Source: Candidatus Zhuqueibacterota bacterium
Lineage (GTDB): Bacteria; Zhuqueibacterota; Zhuqueibacteria; Thermofontimicrobiales; Thiofontviventaceae
DNA: 7,781 nucleotides
Assembly: GCA_014729735.1 (NCBI GenBank)
Contig: WJJN01000693.1
Span: forward strand, 1-7,781
Direction: 5' to 3'
In this document: positions 1 through 4,636 of the stretch, piece by piece
Layout of the letters: each line of letters begins with the position of its first letter
Position numbering within the stretch: the first letter of the stretch is position 1
Notes under the pieces: generated by a model
What the model saw: only the letters and a program-made list of their open reading frames with translations
What the model was told of the DNA's origin: nothing
The model's database searches: none
Program-made: the position numbers and the translations under genes

Positions 1-1204
1 GACCAAAATCAATGCCCACATATTTTCCGGCAAGTTTTCTCTTTAACTTATTTGTAAAAATGCTGGCAGCGATCATTTTTTTATATTCGGATGAATTTTG
101 TACATCTGCAATGTGATCTGCCAGAAAAATATTGGCGATTTGGAAGCTGGTGCGTTTTGGGCTGAAATCGCCGAGATTGCTCAGGCAAATGATCGAAAAG
201 CGCTGCTCCGGGAAAATGACAAAGAATGCGGTGTAACCCACGTACCAGCCGCTGTGTGAAATGATTTTCAATCCCCGGAATTTGTGAACCGCCAATCCGA
301 ATGCATACGAATGAGTTGTCCCATCATTGAATTTGCCCGGCGTCGTGATCATTTCAACGAGTTCGGAAGAACCTGCCCGCTGAGCCTGTCGAGGAGCCAG
401 CATACCATTGAAAAATGCCTGCTCCCATTTGAACATATCTCCGATTGTTGAATATACGGCATCGTGCCCCACCAATTGATTATTGGTCATCCAGTTCACG
501 TATTTGCCATTTTCTCTTTCATAACCCGCCGCCCGGTTCGGAATGAATGTTGAATGGCTCGTCTGGATCATGGTGCTATTCATATCGAGCGGCTCAAATA
601 TCCGCTCCTTTGCAAATTCGTGAAATTTCATCCCGCTGACTTTTTCCACAATCAGCGCCATCAAAGTATATGCGGAGTTTGAATATTCCATTTCTGTGCC
701 CGGCTCAAAATCCAGCGCGTGTTGCCGGGCTAACATGTCCAGCATCATCTCGTGGGTGTACCATTGCGAATAGGCGATACCCATCAGCGGGTACATTGCC
801 TCTGCATCGCGGATGCCACTGGTGTGGTGCACCAGGTGCCGGACTTTCACAGCGCCGTAAACATCTGCCGGCAATTCGGGAAAATATTTCGTGAGCGAAT
901 CATCCAGCGAAAGTTTATTTTCAAGTGCAAGCATTGCAATGCACACGGCAGTAAATTGCTTGGAAACCGAACCCAGCCTGAACACGGTATGTATCGTATT
1001 CGGCACACCCAGCTCGAGACTCGCCATCCCGTACGCCTTTTGATAGATGATCTCGTCATCCTGAATGATTGCAATCGCCGCGCCGGGCGTGTGCGTGGAA
1101 TTCAAATCCTGGAACAGGCTGTCGACTTTTTCGAATCTTTGGTCGGCGGACGAAAGTGTAAACAGAGAAAGGAGTATGATTAAAGTAATGTGATAAATTT
1201 TCAT
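1..1204 (-). CDS. Secreted serine hydrolase of the beta-lactamase (class C / PF00144) family, 3' end outside window
   Basis: Seen: 401 codons are open from ATG at 1204 to the window edge, with no stop reached. Residues 1-20 form a signal peptide (MKIYHITLIILLSLFTLSSA) with likely cleavage after Ala20, so the product is exported. The three active-site motifs of the family are present in order: SVSK at 79-82 (nucleophile Ser79, Lys82), YSN at 174-176 and HSG at 317-319 in place of KTG. HTSG at 127-130 and GYTAFF at 323-328 are also typical. Residues 391-398 (LAGKYVGI) look like the start of the small C-terminal beta domain common in these hydrolases. Known of the family: it includes AmpC lactamases, D-aminopeptidases, esterases and peptidoglycan DD-peptidases. 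Inferred: a periplasmic or secreted esterase/peptidase is likelier than a true resistance enzyme; substrate unknown. A GAGG lies 12 nt before the ATG, a long spacing. The gene starts 67 nt after the TumE-like gene and could share its transcript. Residues 270-280 look inserted (see repeat). Confidence 0.93.
   Translation of the reverse strand, partial: MKIYHITLIILLSLFTLSSADQRFEKVDSLFQDLNSTHTPGAAIAIIQDDEIIYQKAYGMASLELGVPNTIHTVFRLGSVSKQFTAVCIAMLALENKLSLDDSLTKYFPELPADVYGAVKVRHLVHHTSGIRDAEAMYPLMGIAYSQWYTHEMMLDMLARQHALDFEPGTEMEYSNSAYTLMALIVEKVSGMKFHEFAKERIFEPLDMNSTMIQTSHSTFIPNRAAGYERENGKYVNWMTNNQLVGHDAVYSTIGDMFKWEQAFFNGMLAPRQAQRAGSSELVEMITTPGKFNDGTTHSYAFGLAVHKFRGLKIISHSGWYVGYTAFFVIFPEQRFSIICLSNLGDFSPKRTSFQIANIFLADHIADVQNSSEYKKMIAASIFTNKLKRKLAGKYVGIDFG
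365..397 (-). repeat. Possible in-frame dispersed repeat within the beta-lactamase-family gene
   Basis: On the minus strand this stretch reads CTCGACAGGCTCAGC at its core and encodes the out-of-character peptide APRQAQRAGSS (residues 270-280) between two conserved parts of the hydrolase. The core resembles the short GC-rich element with consensus near CTTCGACAGGCTCAG that recurs in many environmental bacterial genomes and is often found inside genes, where it gives peptides such as LRQAQ. The likeness is from memory; only one copy is in the window, so repeat status is not shown here. It has no good internal palindrome. Confidence 0.45.
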
Positions 1205-1270
1205 GTGAATGGTATTCCTCAAGTGATTCAATTTTTCCTGTGATTTTATTTGAGCCATTTTTTCAGAAGA

Positions 1271-1627
1271 TCAATTTTCATTTTCTTCGAGCACTTCAAA
1301 CAGATTTACTTCTTTTGACTCTAAAATTTTCCCTTGTTGATGCTTGTGATGCGGATATGTATCTAGCTTTTTCGCATGGGGATCGGGGGCGTTATCATAG
1401 CGGAATATTACTTTAGAAAATATTCGATAATTATATTTTCTGACACTAAATTCTGTGCATTCAATGAACTCTTTTAAATCAAGAATCGAACCGTCTCGAA
1501 ACTCAATTTTGCCTGAAACAAATGCTATTTCATCAGATTTTCGATCTATGTTTAAATTGTAGCTCGCTATTAGTTGGAAAGAATGAATTTTATTTTCGAG
1601 GGAAGAAATGTAATCATTTATATTCAA
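1271..1627 (-). CDS. TumE-like (DUF6516) small protein, putative toxin of a toxin-antitoxin pair
   Basis: Seen: 118 codons starting at TTG (1627). An AGAGGA box 8-9 nt upstream, inside the previous gene, supports this start; the nearby ATG is out of frame. The conserved part is C-terminal: FRYDNAPD at 75-82 and TYPHHKH at 90-96. Known of the family: a block of the form FRYDNAPH...FPHHKH is the hallmark of TumE-type DUF6516 proteins, described as the toxin half of type II modules; the biochemical target is not known to me. The length suits the family. The N-terminal half is beta-rich and ordinary. There is no signal or membrane segment, so it is cytoplasmic. The gene overlaps its upstream partner by 14 nt, which implies coupled translation. 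Base composition is much richer in A+T than the flanking large genes, consistent with acquisition. The family call rests on motif recognition only. Confidence 0.72.
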   Translation of the reverse strand: MNINDYISSLENKIHSFQLIASYNLNIDRKSDEIAFVSGKIEFRDGSILDLKEFIECTEFSVRKYNYRIFSKVIFRYDNAPDPHAKKLDTYPHHKHQQGKILESKEVNLFEVLEENEN

Positions 1628-1889
1628 ATGTAATTTCCTCTAACGATTTTAGCTTTTCCTGCAACTTTGACAGAGTATCCATTTTACCTTCCCATTCAAT
1701 GAGCTCCATATCATCAATGTCGCCATAAAATTCATCTCTATTAAGATCGCCATATTTTTTCTCAAACTGATTTAGTTTCTCTTTGCATTTTTTTACAGCT
1801 TTTCTCAGGAGATCAGTTTCGATTTTTAAAGTACTTTCGATCTTCTTTCGAGTCCAGTCATTATTTGTTTCGACTATTAGTTTTGTCAT
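1614..1889 (-). CDS. Small charged coiled-coil-like protein, putative antitoxin partner of the TumE-like gene
   Basis: Seen: 91 codons from ATG at 1889, chosen because GAGG lies 7 nt upstream; an in-frame TTG eight codons earlier has no such site. The protein is short, highly charged and mostly helical: a beta-like start (MTKLIVETNNDW), a helix rich in Lys/Glu/Leu at about 15-45 containing FEKKYGDL, an acidic turn (FYGDIDDMELIEW), then a second helix to the end. Small proteins with a FEKKYG...EF...D.ME..EW pattern recur beside DUF6516-type toxins in bacteria and archaea as I remember them; no DNA-binding HTH of the Xre type is evident. Its stop codon lies inside the next gene, a 14-nt overlap. 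Inferred: an antitoxin that binds its partner through the helical region. It could instead be an unrelated small protein; the evidence is context plus shape. Confidence 0.68.
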   Translation of the reverse strand: MTKLIVETNNDWTRKKIESTLKIETDLLRKAVKKCKEKLNQFEKKYGDLNRDEFYGDIDDMELIEWEGKMDTLSKLQEKLKSLEEITFEYK

Positions 1890-1896
1890 TTTAGTG

Positions 1897-1900
1897 CCTC
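1897..1900 (-). promoter_or_regulatory. Ribosome binding site GAGG fixing the start of the 91-codon gene
   Basis: GAGG sits 7 nt before ATG 1889. The longer reading from TTG at 1913 would place this site inside the coding region, so the ATG is preferred. Confidence 0.65.
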
Positions 1901-1922
1901 GTTCTAAACTCAATATGAAAAT

Positions 1923-1951
1923 TTTATACTTTTTTTTTATAGAATTGTAAA
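1923..1951 (-). promoter_or_regulatory. Candidate sigma70-type promoter of the toxin-antitoxin-like pair
   Basis: On the minus strand TTTACA (1951-1946), a 17-nt spacer containing a run of nine A, and TATAAA (1928-1923) form a near-consensus promoter. Transcription would begin near 1916, leaving a leader of about 27 nt before ATG 1889. The surrounding 1905-2000 is extremely AT-rich, so chance matches are easier; the spacing and position make it credible. It differs clearly from the TTGACA/TACATT promoters of the two large genes. Confidence 0.5.
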
Positions 1952-1996
1952 TAACTTAAGTAAAAAAAAATAAATTTGCAAGCAAAAAGTGAACAA

Positions 1997-2224
1997 CTAC
2001 TTTTCTTCCTCTTTTTTTACATGCGGATAGTATTTGACTGTCAGTGTCAATTTATCCAAGGCGCTGCGGGCGGATCTCGGGATCAGCCGGGATGAGGACG
2101 GCATATCAGAAATGATTTGTAATTCATGTCGTAACCAAAAATCATGCGCAATCAATTTTTTAGTAGCTATTTTCCGGATACTGCAACTTGAGCGAAAATT
2201 TAATATGTAGCTGGGATCCGATAA
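1997..2224 (-). other. Unassigned open frame, probably the 3' remnant of a lost gene
   Basis: A 75-codon open stretch ends at TAG 1997-1999 and is bounded upstream by TGA at 2225-2227. The only ATG (2104) would give 35 residues; a TTG would give about 52. The C-terminal part (ALDKLTLTVKYYPHVKKEEEK without its first two residues) reads like a genuine protein tail: alternating hydrophobics, then a charged end. The portion 2055-2105 is GC-rich while both flanks are AT-rich. I do not recognise the family. It may be the tail of a gene whose front was lost when the neighbouring segment arrived, or non-coding sequence that happens to be open. Confidence 0.3.
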
Positions 2225-2237
2225 TCACAACTCTCGA

Positions 2238-2423
2238 TCATACCGTAACTCCTTCTTCATTTATTTTGAAGATAATTGGGTTGGCGCCAACTGCCCTGTG
2301 TTCTAATTGCTCGGTGGTTACTACAAACGTTGAAATCAGTCGATCCATTTCAAATCCCACTTCGAAAGCAATCTCACGAATCTTGTGTCTCTGTTTCAAT
2401 GAAATATTTTCAACTTCAATATA
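2238..2423 (-). pseudogene. C-terminal remnant of a MNT-type minimal nucleotidyltransferase
   Basis: Seen: 61 sense codons follow directly, in frame, after the TAA of the glycoside hydrolase and end at TGA 2238-2240. Key blocks are HKIREIAFEVGFE, DRLISTFVV and ANPIIFKINEEGVTV. Known of the family: this order, a helix of the form IREIAFEVG, a strand LIS.FVV, then NPII..I..EG and a stop, is the C-terminal half of MntA-type nucleotidyltransferases, the antitoxin partner of HEPN (HepT) toxins. The N-terminal catalytic half (GSxARG...DxD) is missing. In another frame 2443-2417 reads LLLVLDNIL, which resembles the strand after the catalytic aspartates, so a frameshift may lie near 2417. The stop overlaps an ATG (ATGA, 2241-2238) that opens only 13 codons, as if a following HEPN gene were also lost. 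Non-functional as it stands. Confidence 0.72.
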
Positions 2424-4448
2424 TTATCTAATACCAATAAAAGTTGTTATCGAATGATTTGGCGAAAGATATTCGATAACACCATTCTTAACAGAGAAAT
2501 ATTCCAGCTCTCGGCACTTTTCTCCTAATTCATCTGTGCGAAATGCCCGAAATGTTTTGTAAGGTGTTCCGGTCACACGAATTTGCAACAGTCGTCCCTG
2601 CTCATTTGTCGGATCGTTCACTTTGACGAGGACATACAGATTTTCATTATCAAACGTCATTTTCCATTTTCCCGAAATCATCGGAAGCGTGCCCGGCATC
2701 CGGTTATTGCTGATCACATAGCTTTGAACGCGCTGCCAACTGTTGTCTTCGATACCATCGATCTGAGGACTATCGTTTCGTTGAATAACGATTGTTGCTT
2801 CTCCCAATTCTGTGTTTTCATTACCAGTCAGGATTTTTCCGGTAAATTCATTATTATCTCCCAGCCAGCCAATGTGACCATGTGGCATATCGCGACCATC
2901 ACGAATATTTACATTAAAATCGAATTTCGGCGCGACTTCGGATTTCCCTCCCAGCGTTTTCCAGGGGAATGCAAGCTCCATGATGTAGCCATTTTCTGTA
3001 GGTTCCGCCGCAAATTCAACATTCTTCATTTGATCCGGCTTTTGCTGTTTGTATGCCAAAACGAGATCTTTATAAGGAAAGGTGTAGTAGTAAGAATTCC
3101 CGTTTACATTCAGACTGATTTCGACAAGATCGGTCACGTAACGGTTGCTTTCGCCTAAATTAACAATAACAAACGCATCAGGATTTTCTGTGGCTTCCTG
3201 TGAAAAAGCTGCAATGAAAACATCGGGGCGATTTATCACTGTTCTGACCAGACGCATTCCGGGTCTGCCTGCAAGGGTGAATTGTTTGTACACGTAATAT
3301 CCCCTGTTAACCTGAAACGTACTGTCTTCGAGCACGCTAATTGCGCATGCTTTATGTTTGTTGGTTTTTCCCCATTCAGAAGACCATTGAATTCCTGCCC
3401 ACGGAATGAAGGCATTGAGATTGTTCCCATAGATCTGTTCGCACAATACTGCCCCAAAAACAGCGCCCATATTTCTCCAGGAATCCGAGGTCACCCATGT
3501 TTTTAATTCGGGTCGATGCTTTTGGAGCAACGCTGCTCCGTAATTATTCGTGTTTGCATAACCTCTGCCAAGCGGATTGCCGATTCCAAAACCGTGCGAT
3601 GTGATCAAATCAATGCTTTGCAGCGCTTTTGGGTTCTGTGCGATTTCATCGGCAATACCAAAATGATCGAATCGGAACAGGTTGATCGGCTCGCCCGGGG
3701 TCAGACCGATGTCGCCCACACCTTCCTCAATCATGATCGGCTTCAAATATGCCATGTAATCTGCAATCTCTTTAGGACGCCAGAGCTGATTATAATCACG
3801 ATTGAACTGGATCGCGTTTGGCTGGTTCTCGTATTGCGGAAACCGCAGCCAATCTGTTCCTTCGTTATGGATCGAAAGGTAGGTGACCGGATAGCCATTT
3901 CTCTTCAAATATTTCAGCCAGTCGATCATATACAGCGCCATATCGTATTTGTACTCCGGATCAAGGATCGAGAAAGTCGGACTATTATGCACTGTCATGA
4001 ACGGCGGTGGTCCGTATAATGTGGTAATTATTTGAAGCGAGTCGCCGATGGAGCGAGCCTTTTTTAGACCTCCCCGGACAAAATAGCGCATATTTTTTGT
4101 CGTCCACTCATGATCATAAGTGCCTCCCTTTTTATCGAGATGCCAGGGATCTAGAAACATTTTAATGATGGACGGACGCAATCCGTTCTCGCCGAAAATG
4201 AGATTGATCACCTGTTGTTTTTGTTCCTGATCCAGAATTGTGAATCCACCCAAATCCTGCGGATTATTTGCATAATCGAGTGTCTTGCACGTTTCAACAT
4301 AATTGAAACCAAAACCATCCCATTCCTGAAGCGTATTACTAAAATCGATTGTCGCAAATGCTTTGTTGTTGCCAAATTGAGCTTTTAATTGAAGGGTTAG
4401 TATGAGTGTTAGAATTGCAATCATGGTAGAAATGAAGCGTGTTTTCAT
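2424..4448 (-). CDS. Secreted GH30-like glycoside hydrolase with a CBM9-like region nested in its C-terminal beta-sandwich
   Basis: Seen: 674 residues from ATG 4448; GGAAAG lies 7 nt upstream, and this start yields a clean signal peptide (MKTRFISTMIAILTLILTLQLKA), whereas an ATG five codons earlier has no such site. Residues about 30-395 look like a clan A (beta/alpha)8 barrel: EWDGFGFN near the start, HNEG at 194-197 with Glu196 the expected acid/base, and AFIPWAGIQW as strand 8. At strand 7 the nucleophile Glu is not visible; the sequence is TWVTSDSW (317-324). After barrel strands and sandwich strands FVIVNLGE (426-433), residues about 465-623 hold CBM9-like halves: first the C-terminal half (GYIMELAFPWKTLGG, FDFNVNIRDG, HIGWLG), then the N-terminal half (IDGIEDNSW, MTFDNENLYVLVKVND). 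The sandwich then resumes (TGTPYKTFRAFRTDE) and ends with the GH30-like NHSITTFIG. Inferred: an exported polysaccharide-binding glycosidase, or a non-catalytic relative; substrate unknown. It has its own promoter. Confidence 0.85.
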   Translation of the reverse strand: MKTRFISTMIAILTLILTLQLKAQFGNNKAFATIDFSNTLQEWDGFGFNYVETCKTLDYANNPQDLGGFTILDQEQKQQVINLIFGENGLRPSIIKMFLDPWHLDKKGGTYDHEWTTKNMRYFVRGGLKKARSIGDSLQIITTLYGPPPFMTVHNSPTFSILDPEYKYDMALYMIDWLKYLKRNGYPVTYLSIHNEGTDWLRFPQYENQPNAIQFNRDYNQLWRPKEIADYMAYLKPIMIEEGVGDIGLTPGEPINLFRFDHFGIADEIAQNPKALQSIDLITSHGFGIGNPLGRGYANTNNYGAALLQKHRPELKTWVTSDSWRNMGAVFGAVLCEQIYGNNLNAFIPWAGIQWSSEWGKTNKHKACAISVLEDSTFQVNRGYYVYKQFTLAGRPGMRLVRTVINRPDVFIAAFSQEATENPDAFVIVNLGESNRYVTDLVEISLNVNGNSYYYTFPYKDLVLAYKQQKPDQMKNVEFAAEPTENGYIMELAFPWKTLGGKSEVAPKFDFNVNIRDGRDMPHGHIGWLGDNNEFTGKILTGNENTELGEATIVIQRNDSPQIDGIEDNSWQRVQSYVISNNRMPGTLPMISGKWKMTFDNENLYVLVKVNDPTNEQGRLLQIRVTGTPYKTFRAFRTDELGEKCRELEYFSVKNGVIEYLSPNHSITTFIGIR

Positions 4449-4455
4449 GAGATTT

Positions 4456-4461
4456 CTTTCC
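4456..4461 (-). promoter_or_regulatory. Ribosome binding site GGAAAG that decides the glycoside hydrolase start
   Basis: GGAAAG lies 7 nt before ATG 4448. The in-frame ATG at 4463 is preceded only by an AT-rich stretch without a Shine-Dalgarno match and would put charged residues before the MKTR start of the signal peptide. Confidence 0.65.
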
Positions 4462-4574
4462 ATCTATTGATTTAATAAGTGAAAATTTGCACCGCTGTAA
4501 TTGGATCGTCCCTTGAGTATTCTCCCCAGGTGTATGATTTGAACAAAAAAGAGTGGGGCGCCGCTGATAAATCA

Positions 4575-4603
4575 AATGTAAAAAACAATCCCTATAATGT
4601 CAA
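4575..4603 (-). promoter_or_regulatory. Promoter of the glycoside hydrolase gene, twin of the kinase promoter
   Basis: Minus strand: TTGACA at 4603-4598, a 17-nt spacer containing ATTGTTT, then TACATT at 4580-4575, extended to TACATTTG (4580-4573). The latter also fits the Bacteroidota TAnnTTTG element, with a TTG 20 nt upstream. Transcription would start near 4567 and leave a leader of about 119 nt. The 188-nt gap between the kinase stop and this gene otherwise holds only a weak 5-bp inverted repeat (CCCCA 4524-4528 / TGGGG 4554-4558), and no convincing terminator. Confidence 0.68.
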
Positions 4604-4636
4604 CAAAAAGATAAGATGATTTTGAATATGGTTGGC

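Noticed and set aside
752..1183. 143-codon plus-strand open frame
   Set aside because: Antisense to the beta-lactamase-family gene, whose motifs are unambiguous.
1205..1270. Weak promoter-like boxes (TTGATC and AAATAA) before the beta-lactamase-family gene
   Set aside because: Poor match to a -10 element in an AT-rich gap; co-transcription with the upstream pair is equally possible.
2055..2105. GC-rich stretch with partial symmetry (GATCTCGGGATC) considered as an attachment site or RNA element
   Set aside because: No matching copy at another border and no stable extended stem; better explained as part of the unassigned open frame.
2188..2457. 89-codon plus-strand open frame
   Set aside because: The opposite strand in the same interval carries the recognisable MNT C-terminus and the end of the glycosidase. 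The plus-strand product looks like a shadow.
4489..4566. Imperfect direct repeat GCACCGCTG / GCGCCGCTG and a 5-bp CCCCA/TGGGG stem in the glycosidase leader
   Set aside because: Too short and too few matches to claim a riboswitch, attenuator or operator; no known riboswitch core recognised.
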